Numbered from the stretch's first letter, positions 1 through 6,842 are shown. The stretch is 12,235 bases of DNA from CAZWRK01 sp964635875 (GCA_964635875.1 CAZWRK010000122.1:1-12235); one strand, 5' to 3'. Notes: generated by a model not told the origin, from the letters alone. Made by a program: numbers and translations.

Positions 1-110
1 AGCCTGCACTGTCTGCAGCTGGTTTGGTGACACGTGATGCACGTGAAGTTGAACGTAAAAAAGTCGGCCTGCACAAAGCGCGTCGTCGCAAACAGTTCTC
101 CAAGCGTTAA
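1..110 (+). CDS. rpsI: 30S ribosomal protein S9, 3' end (partial)
   Basis: Only the last 35 codons are present, read from base 3; the gene begins outside the window. The visible tail carries the features of the S9 C-terminus: a TRDAREVERKKVGLHKAR segment followed by a very basic end (RRRKQFSKR). In S9 this tail reaches into the 30S P-site and contacts the anticodon loop of P-site tRNA. rpsI normally follows rplM in one operon, so the missing upstream part should contain rplM. A strong intrinsic terminator follows 24 bases after the stop, which makes this the end of that operon. Identification is firm because the C-terminal signature is very conserved. Confidence 0.95.
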   Translation, partial: PALSAAGLVTRDAREVERKKVGLHKARRRKQFSKR

Positions 111-134
111 TTTTTGCTCTGGTGCTGTTTTTAG

Positions 135-168
135 AAAGCCACTCGATTTTGAGTGGCTTTTTCTTTTT
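135..168 (+). terminator. Intrinsic terminator after rpsI
   Basis: A perfect 10-base-pair stem (AAAGCCACTC at 135-144 against GAGTGGCTTT at 151-160) with a 6-base loop is followed by a T-rich tract to about 168. It ends the ribosomal-protein transcript and separates it from argC. Confidence 0.93.
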
Positions 169-182
169 GTTGTGTCTTGCGG

Positions 183-211
183 GTGTCATTAGGCTCAGGT
201 CACGGTATCAT
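183..211 (+). promoter_or_regulatory. Candidate sigma70 promoter for argC
   Basis: GTGTCA (183-188, 4 of 6 matches to the -35 consensus) and TATCAT (206-211, 5 of 6 to the -10 consensus) are separated by 17 bases. The predicted transcript start is near 218, about 35 bases upstream of the argC ATG. It sits between the rpsI terminator and argC, where a promoter is needed. No convincing ArgR box was seen around it. Confidence 0.4.
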
Positions 212-252
212 CTAGTCTTTATCTGCTTATTCTTGAAGGTAAGGACGTTCCC

Positions 253-1281
253 ATGATCAAAGTCGGCATTGTCGGTGGCACTGGATATACCGGTGTTGAA
301 TTGTTGAGACTGTTAGCCGTTCATCCGAATGTGCAATTGTCTGCGATTACATCGCGCAAAGAAGCGGGTATGAAAGTGGCCGAGATGTTTCCTAGCTTGC
401 GCGGCCGCGTTGACCTTGCTTTTTCGACACCAGACGATGCTCGCCTTGATCAGTGCGATGTGGTGTTCTTTGCCACGCCCCACGGGGTGGCGATGAAGCA
501 AGCGCCAGAGCTATTGGCTGCAGGGGTCAAACTGATTGATCTGGCTGCTGATTTCCGCTTGCGGGATACCGCCGTGTTTGAGCAATGGTATAAGCAAGGC
601 CACGACTGCCCTGATATTTTGGCTGAGTCGGTCTATGGCTTGCCTGAAGTCAATCGTGATGCCATCCGTCAAGCGCGTGTCATCGGTAATCCTGGTTGTT
701 ATCCGACTGCAGTTCAGCTGGGTTTCTTGCCGCTACTCGAAGCCGATGCGATTGATCGCACTAGCTTGATTGCAGATTGCAAATCTGGTGTGTCCGGTGC
801 GGGCCGTAAGGCCGAGGTTGGGGCGTTATTTGCGGAGTCGGCAGATAGCTTTAAAGCCTATGGTGTCGCTGGCCATCGTCATTTGCCGGAGATTCGTCAA
901 GGCTTAGCTGCGATTGCTGGTGAAGAGGTCGGCTTGACCTTCGTGCCACACTTAACGCCGATGATCCGTGGCATTCATGCGACCTTGTATGGCCGCCTCA
1001 CACGTGATATTGACCTGCAGGCCGTCTTTGAGGAACGCTACGCGAATGAGCCGTTCGTGGATGTCATGCCTGCTGGCAGCCATCCTGAGACACGCTCTGT
1101 GCGTGGTGCGAACACCTGCCGGATTGCGGTCCATCGTCCGCAAGGTGGCGACACGGTGGTGATTTGCTCGGTGATTGATAATTTGGTCAAGGGTGCGGCG
1201 GGGCAGGCGGTTCAAAATATGAACTTATTATTCGGCCTGCCAGAAACCTTAGCCTTGGACAATGTGCCACTCATGCCGTAA
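253..1281 (+). CDS. argC: N-acetyl-gamma-glutamyl-phosphate reductase
   Basis: ArgC carries out the NADPH-dependent reduction of N-acetylglutamyl-5-phosphate to N-acetylglutamate-5-semialdehyde, the third step of arginine synthesis, in the cytosol. The 342-residue length is that of the stand-alone type 1 ArgC. The N-terminal nucleotide-binding loop GGTGYTG is at residues 8-14. The catalytic cysteine is Cys149 in GNPGCYPTA, followed by SGVSGAGRKA (178-187) and by HRHLPEI (208-214), which holds the usual catalytic histidine. The ATG at 253 is preceded by an AAGGTAAGGA-type ribosome site at about 236-245. The gene lies between terminators as a single transcription unit; the other arginine genes are not nearby, which is common in betaproteobacteria. 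No frame damage or missing residues were seen. Confidence 0.97.
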   Translation: MIKVGIVGGTGYTGVELLRLLAVHPNVQLSAITSRKEAGMKVAEMFPSLRGRVDLAFSTPDDARLDQCDVVFFATPHGVAMKQAPELLAAGVKLIDLAADFRLRDTAVFEQWYKQGHDCPDILAESVYGLPEVNRDAIRQARVIGNPGCYPTAVQLGFLPLLEADAIDRTSLIADCKSGVSGAGRKAEVGALFAESADSFKAYGVAGHRHLPEIRQGLAAIAGEEVGLTFVPHLTPMIRGIHATLYGRLTRDIDLQAVFEERYANEPFVDVMPAGSHPETRSVRGANTCRIAVHRPQGGDTVVICSVIDNLVKGAAGQAVQNMNLLFGLPETLALDNVPLMP

Positions 1282-1299
1282 AACATTGGGCGTTCAAAC

Positions 1300-1327
1300 A
1301 TCGGTGCTGCATCAGGTCGGCACCGAT
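1300..1327 (+). repeat. Stem-loop downstream of argC
   Basis: ATCGGTGC (1300-1307) is the exact reverse complement of GCACCGAT (1320-1327), with a 12-base loop, 19 bases after the argC stop. There is no T tract after it, so it is not a classical intrinsic terminator. It may protect the 3' end or help Rho-dependent termination. Confidence 0.5.
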
Positions 1328-1347
1328 TATCCCTACCCGCAGTAGCG

Positions 1348-1376
1348 TTGATTTTGCAGGGGTAGGCATGGATAAT
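1348..1376 (+). promoter_or_regulatory. Candidate sigma70 promoter for erpA
   Basis: TTGATT (1348-1353, 4 of 6) and GATAAT (1371-1376, 5 of 6) lie exactly 17 bases apart. The start of transcription would be near 1383, giving a leader of about 30 bases before the erpA ATG at 1413. An inverted repeat, CCTACCC (1332-1338) and GGGTAGG (1360-1366), brackets the -35 element and could be an operator. Confidence 0.5.
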
Positions 1377-1412
1377 GAAAGGCGACTAGCCTTATTTCAT
1401 GGAGTTTTTACG

Positions 1413-1754
1413 ATGAACGCCCCTGCATCATTTCTTGTATTTACTGATAACGCCTGCAACAAAGTGAAAGAGCTGATTGCTGAAGAAGGCAATCCTGATC
1501 TGAAATTGCGAGTGTTTGTATCAGGTGGCGGCTGTTCTGGTTTTCAGTACGGCTTTACCTTTGATGAAATCGTTAATGAAGATGACACCCCGATCGAAAA
1601 AGAAGGCGTGACTTTGCTGGTTGATCCGATGAGCTACCAATATCTTGTTGGCGCAGAGATCGACTACCAAGAAAGCATTGAAGGTTCGCAATTTGTCATC
1701 CGCAACCCGAATGCCACGTCAACTTGCGGGTGCGGTTCGTCTTTCTCTGTGTAA
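1413..1754 (+). CDS. erpA: Iron-sulfur cluster insertion protein ErpA (A-type carrier)
   Basis: ErpA receives Fe-S clusters from the assembly machinery and passes them to apo-enzymes; in E. coli its targets include enzymes of isoprenoid synthesis and respiration. The protein is 113 residues, close to the 114 of E. coli ErpA. The three cluster-binding cysteines of the HesB/IscA family are present: Cys41 in SGGGCSGFQYGF, and Cys105 and Cys107 in STCGCGSSF at the C-terminus. An in-frame ATG exists upstream at 1368, but it lies inside the spacer of the predicted promoter. The ATG at 1413 has a GGAG ribosome site at 1401-1404 and gives the normal family N-terminus, so 1413 is chosen. It is a single-gene unit ending in a strong terminator. 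Confidence 0.96.
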   Translation: MNAPASFLVFTDNACNKVKELIAEEGNPDLKLRVFVSGGGCSGFQYGFTFDEIVNEDDTPIEKEGVTLLVDPMSYQYLVGAEIDYQESIEGSQFVIRNPNATSTCGCGSSFSV

Positions 1755-1774
1755 CACGACGATGACACCGATCC

Positions 1775-1804
1775 AGCCCAAGCCATTGCCTTGGGCTTTT
1801 TTTT
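1775..1804 (+). terminator. Intrinsic terminator after erpA
   Basis: AGCCCAAG (1775-1782) pairs perfectly with CTTGGGCT (1790-1797) around a 7-base loop, followed by a run of eight T residues (1797-1804). It ends only 17 bases before the next start codon, leaving no room for a complete promoter between them. Confidence 0.92.
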
Positions 1805-1821
1805 AAGGTCTAACTGTTGAT

Positions 1822-2700
1822 ATGATCAACTCCAAACCTCTGATCCAACCCATCCCTCCTTTGGTTCAGCCTCGGTTTGCCCGTGAATTTAGCTTTACGG
1901 ATCAAGATTTCGAGCGCATTCGCCGTTTCATTTATCAAAAAGCGGGCATCGCATTAAACCCAACCAAAAAAGACATGGTCTATGGTCGGCTGGTGCGTCG
2001 AGTGCGTGATCTGAAGTTGACGAGCTTTGCGGCTTACGTCGACATGTTAGAGTCGCCGGCTGGTCGAACTGAGCTCGAAGTTTTTGTCAATGCGCTGACA
2101 ACCAACCTCACTTTCTTCTTCCGAGAAGAACACCACTTTCCATTGCTTACGGAATATGTGAAGTCTTTGCCGGGGCGGGATATTTCTGTTTGGTGTGCGG
2201 CAGCCTCCACCGGCGAAGAGCCTTATTCGATTGCGATTACGCTACTGGAAGCCTTTTCTCATACGGGAACCCGTCCAAATTTGTCCGTATTGGCGACCGA
2301 TTTGGATACCAGCGTGTTGAGAACTGCCGAAGCGGGGATTTACCCGCCGGATAAAATTTCTAAAATTCCGCTGGCTTTACAGCAAAAATATTTTGATAAG
2401 CAAGCAGATGGGCAATATCGCGTTAAACCTATTGTGAGGCAACTCTTAACGTTTAAACCGCTCAACTTGATTGATCCTTCATGGCCAATGCGCCAACCTT
2501 TTGACGTGATTTTCTGTCGAAATGTCATGATCTACTTTGATCGTGAGACACAGCACAATGTGTTGAAGAAATTTGCACCGCTTCTCAAGCCGGATGGTTT
2601 GCTATTTGTTGGACATTCCGAAAACCTATACCACGCAGCGGATCTATTCCACCTTCGTGGAAAAACTGTCTATGAGCACGCGCACCGCGTGGCACCCTGA
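1822..2700 (+). CDS. cheR: CheR-type protein-glutamate O-methyltransferase
   Basis: CheR uses S-adenosylmethionine to methylate glutamates on chemoreceptors for adaptation, in the cytosol at receptor arrays. The 292 residues show a helical N-terminal CheR domain (about 24-100, ending in NLTFFFRE at 95-102) and a SAM-binding Rossmann domain. Motif I is WCAAASTGEEPYS (124-136), the acidic loop is ATDLDTS (158-164), and FCRNVMIYFD (231-240) and GHSENL (264-269) complete the fold. The beta-subdomain that often docks a receptor pentapeptide corresponds to about 170-220. The first 22 residues are a proline-rich extension. No strong ribosome site precedes the ATG (AAGG at 1805-1808 is rather distant), but no better start is visible. 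No other chemotaxis gene is in the window, so its pathway is unknown. dadA follows 23 bases later. Confidence 0.92.
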   Translation: MINSKPLIQPIPPLVQPRFAREFSFTDQDFERIRRFIYQKAGIALNPTKKDMVYGRLVRRVRDLKLTSFAAYVDMLESPAGRTELEVFVNALTTNLTFFFREEHHFPLLTEYVKSLPGRDISVWCAAASTGEEPYSIAITLLEAFSHTGTRPNLSVLATDLDTSVLRTAEAGIYPPDKISKIPLALQQKYFDKQADGQYRVKPIVRQLLTFKPLNLIDPSWPMRQPFDVIFCRNVMIYFDRETQHNVLKKFAPLLKPDGLLFVGHSENLYHAADLFHLRGKTVYEHAHRVAP

Positions 2701-2723
2701 GCCGCTAAAGATGGAGAGGTGAG

Positions 2724-3983
2724 ATGAAAGTCATCGTGATGGGCGCGGGTGTGGTTGGCGTTTCGACCGCATGGTTTCTTGCCAAAGCGGGGCACGATGT
2801 CACCGTTATTGACCGTCGCCCTGCTGCGGCATTGGAGACCAGCTTTGCCAATGGCTCGCAGCTGTCTGTGAGTCAATCGGAGCCTTGGGCTAATCCACGT
2901 GCACCGATGAAAGTCTTGAAGTGGCTCTTAAAAGAAGATGCCCCGCTGCTGTTTAAATTGCGCTTAGATCCTCGGCAGTGGTCATGGGGGCTGCGCTTTT
3001 TGTGGGAGTGTCGGGCGAGCCGAACTCAGCACAATATTTTGCAAATGCTGAATTTAGGCCTGTATAGCCGTGCGGCTCTCCACGATATTCGTGCAGAAAC
3101 AGGCATTCAGTACGATCAGCTTCAGCGCGGCATTGTGTGCATTTATGATGACCAAGCCGAGTTTGATGCGGCTGTTGACACCGCATTGTTTATGCAACAT
3201 TACGGCGTCAACCGGCGATTGGTAACGGCTTCCGAGCTGATCGAAATTGAGCCTGCTTTGGCGGCGATGGGGTCTAAGCTGGTCGGTGGAACCTTTTGCG
3301 AAGAGGATGAGTCCGGCGATGCGCGCATGTTTACGCAAAAGCTCGCGGCTTTGGCGCAAGAAAAAGGCGTGCGGTTTGTGTGGAATACCCGCATTAATAG
3401 CTTGTTGCGCGGTGATGGTGCTTTAAGTGGGATTTCGATCACGAATGCCGAGGGCTTTTTTGAGACCATGACGGCGGATGCCTATGTGTTGGCATTGGGG
3501 AGCGAGTCGCCTAATTTAACCGCTCCTTTGGGGCTTAATCTGCCGATTTACCCCGCCAAGGGTTATTCTGCTACTTTGGACATTTTGGATCCTGCGCTTG
3601 CTCCGACCGTCAGTATCACTGATGAGGCGCACAAAATAGTCTTTTCTCGTTTAGGGTCGCGCTTGCGAATTGCGGGTACGGCGGAGTTGAACGGCTATTC
3701 GACCGTGTTGAATCCGGTGCGATGTGATGCCTTAATCCGTCGCGCACGACATCTTTTTCCGGGGGCTGCCGCATATGATTCGCCGCAGTTTTGGACGGGT
3801 TTACGTCCGGCGACACCTTCGAATGTGCCCTGCATCGGGCGCGCGCACGGGTGGCGGAATTTGTTTTTGAACACGGGGCATGGGACTTTAGGTTGGACAG
3901 AAGGTCCAGGGTCCGGACGTGCGTTGGCCGATATTGTGAGCAATCGGATCCCAGAGCTAGATTTTGCGTTTACTGGGCTATGA
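2724..3983 (+). CDS. dadA: D-amino acid dehydrogenase (DadA family, FAD-dependent)
   Basis: DadA enzymes oxidatively deaminate D-amino acids, typically D-alanine, to 2-oxo acids and pass electrons to the respiratory chain at the inner face of the membrane. The 419 residues begin with the FAD-binding dinucleotide fold (GAGVVG at 7-12, acidic D30 at the end of the second strand). The substrate region starts with NGSQLS and EPWANP (43-58), where many DadA proteins read NAGQ(I/V)S and APWAAP. The C-terminal signature GLRPATPSNVPCIG (359-372) plus NTGHGTLGWT (383-392) is typical. A ribosome site GGAGAGG (2713-2719) precedes the ATG by four bases. No alanine racemase (dadX) is adjacent. The family is clear; D-alanine as substrate is inferred. 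Confidence 0.88.
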   Translation: MKVIVMGAGVVGVSTAWFLAKAGHDVTVIDRRPAAALETSFANGSQLSVSQSEPWANPRAPMKVLKWLLKEDAPLLFKLRLDPRQWSWGLRFLWECRASRTQHNILQMLNLGLYSRAALHDIRAETGIQYDQLQRGIVCIYDDQAEFDAAVDTALFMQHYGVNRRLVTASELIEIEPALAAMGSKLVGGTFCEEDESGDARMFTQKLAALAQEKGVRFVWNTRINSLLRGDGALSGISITNAEGFFETMTADAYVLALGSESPNLTAPLGLNLPIYPAKGYSATLDILDPALAPTVSITDEAHKIVFSRLGSRLRIAGTAELNGYSTVLNPVRCDALIRRARHLFPGAAAYDSPQFWTGLRPATPSNVPCIGRAHGWRNLFLNTGHGTLGWTEGPGSGRALADIVSNRIPELDFAFTGL

Positions 3984-3997
3984 GTGGCCGGCCCAAT

Positions 3998-4032
3998 AAA
4001 AAAGCTGTGGCAGATGATGCGCAGCTTTTTTT
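3998..4032. terminator. Bidirectional terminator between dadA and the response regulator
   Basis: AAAAAAGCTG (3998-4007) pairs with CAGCTTTTTT (4022-4031), and the stem can be lengthened by a T-G and a G-C pair. A tracts on one side and T tracts on the other make it usable from both strands. It serves the convergent dadA and response-regulator genes and overlaps the stop codon of the latter (complement of 4031-4033). Confidence 0.88.
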
Positions 4033-4762
4033 ATTTTTCTTCGCGGATTTTAGCTTCTAGCAAGCTGTATCCGACGCCCCTCAAAGAACGTAATGGTAGC
4101 GTTGTGCCTGTGAGACGCTCAATTTTTGCGCGTAACCGGCTGAGGATGACCTCAATGCGATGCTTGTCTAAATCGTCTGGATGAAGGCCGAGGGCGAGCC
4201 CTAATTCAAGATGTGAACAAAACATATCTCCTTTTTTGACCAAGGCTGACATGAGCTGAAATTCGCTGAGTGTGAGGCTGATTTCAATGCCTTGGGGCGA
4301 AATTAATACATGGTTTTTGAGTTTGAATACCCAGTGTAAAGCAGGGTGTGTCGCGGGTAGTGTGGGGGAGGCGTCACCCCCTCGAATAGCATCGCAATAT
4401 CGTTCGCCTACCCGCCGTAGAATCATGATTAATTCACTGACATCGACTGGCTTGACTAAATAAGCGTCAGCGCCCGCTTCAAGTCCTTCTAAGCGTTCAT
4501 CGCGCAAGCTGCGCGCGGTGACGAAAACAATTCCAATTTGTTTATTAAATGCGCGTAAATACTGGCAAATAGACAGCCCATCTTCGCCTTCAAGGCCAAT
4601 ATCTAGCACTGCGATCGTGTTAGGATTGACAGCCAAAAAGCGATAAAAACTGTTTGCGTCAGAAAAAGTTTCTACTTTAAAACCGTGATGTTGAAGCTGA
4701 AAAGCTAATTCATCACGTAGAATTTTTTCATCTTCAACTATTGAAATAGTGTAATTGGGCAT
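4031..4762 (-). CDS. OmpR/PhoB-family response regulator
   Basis: This is a two-component DNA-binding regulator of 243 residues. The receiver domain (about 4-118) keeps all the expected residues: acidic pair E10/D11, phospho-acceptor D54 in VLDIGL, T82 in FVTAR, and K104 in YLVKPVD. After a linker (about 122-147) comes a winged-helix effector domain (about 148-236), with LTLSEFQLMSALVK at its start, HRIEVILSRLRAKIE in the recognition-helix region and RSLRGVGYSLLE forming the wing. Its partner is almost certainly the divergent histidine kinase, whose GTG lies 30 bases away. The start codon lacks a clear ribosome site. The targets are unknown; a weak palindrome inside its own 5' coding region (4737-4750) could be an autoregulatory site. 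This stretch and the kinase gene look richer in A+T, and in TTA and other AT-ending codons, than the genes on either side. Confidence 0.93.
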   Translation of the reverse strand: MPNYTISIVEDEKILRDELAFQLQHHGFKVETFSDANSFYRFLAVNPNTIAVLDIGLEGEDGLSICQYLRAFNKQIGIVFVTARSLRDERLEGLEAGADAYLVKPVDVSELIMILRRVGERYCDAIRGGDASPTLPATHPALHWVFKLKNHVLISPQGIEISLTLSEFQLMSALVKKGDMFCSHLELGLALGLHPDDLDKHRIEVILSRLRAKIERLTGTTLPLRSLRGVGYSLLEAKIREEK

Positions 4763-4792
4763 CGTGTGGTCAATTAAATAAGGCCGATAAAT

Positions 4793-6184
4793 GTGATTGA
4801 TATCAAAACGCTTGGAATGATGATCGGCGTTGGCAATATCTGTTTTGCGCTGCTGGTTAAAGCTTATTCAATGTCGCTGGACTTCAAAAATCCGGCACTT
4901 CGCCTTTGGCAGTGGGGACGTATTTTTGCGGGTGTGGGGATGATATTAAATATTACCCGCCCTAGTTTACCCATTGATCTGCCTTTGTCTATTCCTCACG
5001 CTTTGTTGATTGGTGGCTGGGGTACCGAAGCGATTGCACATGCTTTGCTTGTTAATCGCATTCATACTGTTCGGCGTGCGTATGGTGCATTGATTATGTT
5101 GATCGCACTGCATACATTAGTGACTTTGTGGGTGCCTGCGCGGGGTATTGCTACGTTGTCATTGTGTTTTTCGGGATTTTTACTGTTTGCCGTCATGGCG
5201 TATAGCATGCTGACCACGGAGCACACCGAAAAACGGCTGATTTATATCATTGGAGGGATGAATTTGCTCGTGAGCTTTTCATTTCTGCCTCGTGCTTTAG
5301 ATGGTTTAATTGATTCAGGATTAATTCCTTTTGATAGCCGTCATGCTTCAACTTTATTGCTGTATATATCCGGCTATATCATGTTGATTGTCAACGGTTT
5401 CGGATTTTTATTATTGGCGAAACAGTCTGTTGATTTGAGCTTAAAAAAAGCATTGCTCCAAGTCGAAAATTCTGAAGCAGAGCAGCGCCAATTATTATCG
5501 ATTGCCTCACATGAGTTCCGCACGCCTGCGGCAATGATTAAAGCGTCACTCGATTCTTTGCGTTATTTACAAGATGATTTGCCTGCTGATGTGGTCTTGC
5601 GCTTAGATAATATGCGTAATGCCACGGGGCGATTAATGGATTTGGCAAATAAACTCATTACCCAAGATCGTTTAACCGATTTGGCGCTTAAGCCTCAGAA
5701 ATCGATTGTCGATTTTAATAAACTGGTTGAACAATGTGCGGCCTCTTATCCCGAGACCGCTCGACTTGTTTTACATTTACCGGAGCAAAGCCTTTTTGTT
5801 TATCTTGATGCGACGCTGATCGGGATTGCGATTGCGAACCTGATCGATAATGCGCTGCAAATCAATATGCTATCTACATCGCAAAAGCCGTGTGTAGAGC
5901 TCGCAGTATGGCCGCAAGCGCACCATATCTACATTCAAGTGAGTGATGATGGGCCTGGTTTGTCTGAATCAGAGAAACACAAAATATTTGATCGATTTTA
6001 TAGCACCAAAAAGGATGTGATTGGTGGGCTGGGGCTGTCAATCGTCAAAACGATTGTGCAAGCGCATCAGGGCAATATCTCGGTATCGGATCATTATCCA
6101 ACGGGCATTTGTATGCAAATAGCTTTGCCTAAAATGTCTCCTTCTAACGATTGTGAAAGCCTTGCCATTAGACGACCGGTCTAA
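4793..6184 (+). CDS. Membrane sensor histidine kinase with unclassified multi-pass input domain
   Basis: The 463-residue protein has about seven hydrophobic segments in residues 7-210 and no visible periplasmic sensor domain. A short coiled linker (about 212-232) and a full kinase core follow. The H box is SIASHEFRTP with phospho-acceptor H240, the N box is NLIDNALQ (349-356), the G1 box is DDGPGL (385-390), the F box is DRFYS (400-404), and the G2 box is GGLGLSIVK (411-419). It should phosphorylate the divergent response regulator. Start: GTG at 4793 is the first possible start after an in-frame stop and has AAGG at 4780-4783; an ATG pair at 4817 is a weaker alternative. The last codons and the stop form the nemR operator. 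The input domain matches no sensor family I can name, so the signal is unknown. Confidence 0.92.
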   Translation: MIDIKTLGMMIGVGNICFALLVKAYSMSLDFKNPALRLWQWGRIFAGVGMILNITRPSLPIDLPLSIPHALLIGGWGTEAIAHALLVNRIHTVRRAYGALIMLIALHTLVTLWVPARGIATLSLCFSGFLLFAVMAYSMLTTEHTEKRLIYIIGGMNLLVSFSFLPRALDGLIDSGLIPFDSRHASTLLLYISGYIMLIVNGFGFLLLAKQSVDLSLKKALLQVENSEAEQRQLLSIASHEFRTPAAMIKASLDSLRYLQDDLPADVVLRLDNMRNATGRLMDLANKLITQDRLTDLALKPQKSIVDFNKLVEQCAASYPETARLVLHLPEQSLFVYLDATLIGIAIANLIDNALQINMLSTSQKPCVELAVWPQAHHIYIQVSDDGPGLSESEKHKIFDRFYSTKKDVIGGLGLSIVKTIVQAHQGNISVSDHYPTGICMQIALPKMSPSNDCESLAIRRPV

Positions 6185-6190
6185 TACAAT
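6162..6190 (+). promoter_or_regulatory. Candidate nemR promoter
   Basis: TTGCCA (6162-6167, 5 of 6) and TACAAT (6185-6190, 5 of 6) are separated by exactly 17 bases (6168-6184), and that spacer is the NemR-type operator. Transcription should start at about 6196-6198, that is at the nemR ATG (6197), so the mRNA may be leaderless. The promoter lies inside the 3' end of the kinase gene. Confidence 0.6.
6168..6184. promoter_or_regulatory. NemR operator 1 (autoregulatory)
   Basis: The inverted repeat TTAGAC (6168-6173), GACCG, GTCTAA (6179-6184) overlaps the last codons and stop codon of the kinase gene. A second copy is found just before nemA: bases 6169-6189 and 6844-6864 agree at 20 of 21 positions. 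Recurrence before the regulator and its predicted target enzyme is the main support for NemR binding. Confidence 0.75.
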
Positions 6191-6196
6191 GAAGCC

Positions 6197-6796
6197 ATGC
6201 CTAGACCTAGCCTTTATCCCGATACACGGGAACATATTTTGGATGTGGGCGAACAGCTCATTCAGCAACGCGGATTTACCGCACTTGGCCTCTCGGAGCT
6301 CCTCAAAATAGCTGGCGTGCCCAAGGGATCGTTCTACCACTACTTTTCTTCAAAGGAAGGCTTTGGGGTGGCGCTTCTGACACGGCACTTTGCGCATTAC
6401 GATTGCTGGATGCAAAAGCTCTTTACCGAGTCGCCAGATGTGAACCAACGAGAGTGTTTATTACGTTACTTTGCGTTGTGGATTGAGCGGGCATCATGCA
6501 GCGATCAAATGAGTAGCTGTCTTGCAGTAAAGCTGTCGGGTGAGGTTGCAGATTTGTCTGAGCCGATGCGTGAAGCTCTGGCGTTGGGGATGAATCAAGT
6601 GGTTGCGCATCTCGCTGCCGCAATTGATGCGGGCGTAAAGCAGGGATCGTTGGCGGCGGTAGACTCTCCTTCGCGCTTGGCGGAGGCTTTGTATGCAAGC
6701 TGGCTCGGTATCGCTTTACGCGTCAAAGTATTGCGCGACGTGGCACCAATGCGGCAACTGTTGCTCGATACCGAGCAGCGTTTACGTACGCCGTAA
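6197..6796 (+). CDS. nemR: TetR-family repressor NemR (electrophile/HOCl sensor)
   Basis: This 199-residue TetR-family regulator aligns by eye with E. coli NemR from DTREH (9-13) through the helix-turn-helix (GFTALGLSELLK, VPKGSFYHYFSSKE at 41-54) and well into the ligand domain. E. coli NemR is relieved by N-ethylmaleimide, quinones, aldehydes and hypochlorous acid. Its sensing Cys106 corresponds to Cys108 here (SSCLAVKLSGEV), and its reactive Lys175 to Lys177 (GIALRVK), so the same redox switch is likely. Other cysteines are at 70, 87 and 101. No in-frame start lies between the upstream stop (6182) and 6197, and the ATG has no usable ribosome site, which fits a leaderless mRNA. It is followed by a terminator, so nemA is not in its operon. 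Confidence 0.9.
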   Translation: MPRPSLYPDTREHILDVGEQLIQQRGFTALGLSELLKIAGVPKGSFYHYFSSKEGFGVALLTRHFAHYDCWMQKLFTESPDVNQRECLLRYFALWIERASCSDQMSSCLAVKLSGEVADLSEPMREALALGMNQVVAHLAAAIDAGVKQGSLAAVDSPSRLAEALYASWLGIALRVKVLRDVAPMRQLLLDTEQRLRTP

Positions 6797-6803
6797 TTTT
6801 TTT

Positions 6804-6832
6804 AAACTGCCATGATCATAGGCAGTTTTTTT
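6804..6832 (+). terminator. Intrinsic terminator between nemR and nemA
   Basis: AAACTGCC (6804-6811) pairs with GGCAGTTT (6821-6828) around a 9-base loop, with T residues through 6832. The end of the T tract overlaps a possible -35 element (TTGAGT, 6831-6836) of nemA. It separates the two genes into different transcription units. Confidence 0.9.
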
Positions 6833-6842
6833 GAGTCTATGA

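Noticed and set aside
1368..1412. Upstream in-frame ATG that would add 15 residues to ErpA.
   Set aside because: It falls in the spacer of the predicted erpA promoter, has no ribosome site at proper distance, and the ATG at 1413 gives the normal family length.
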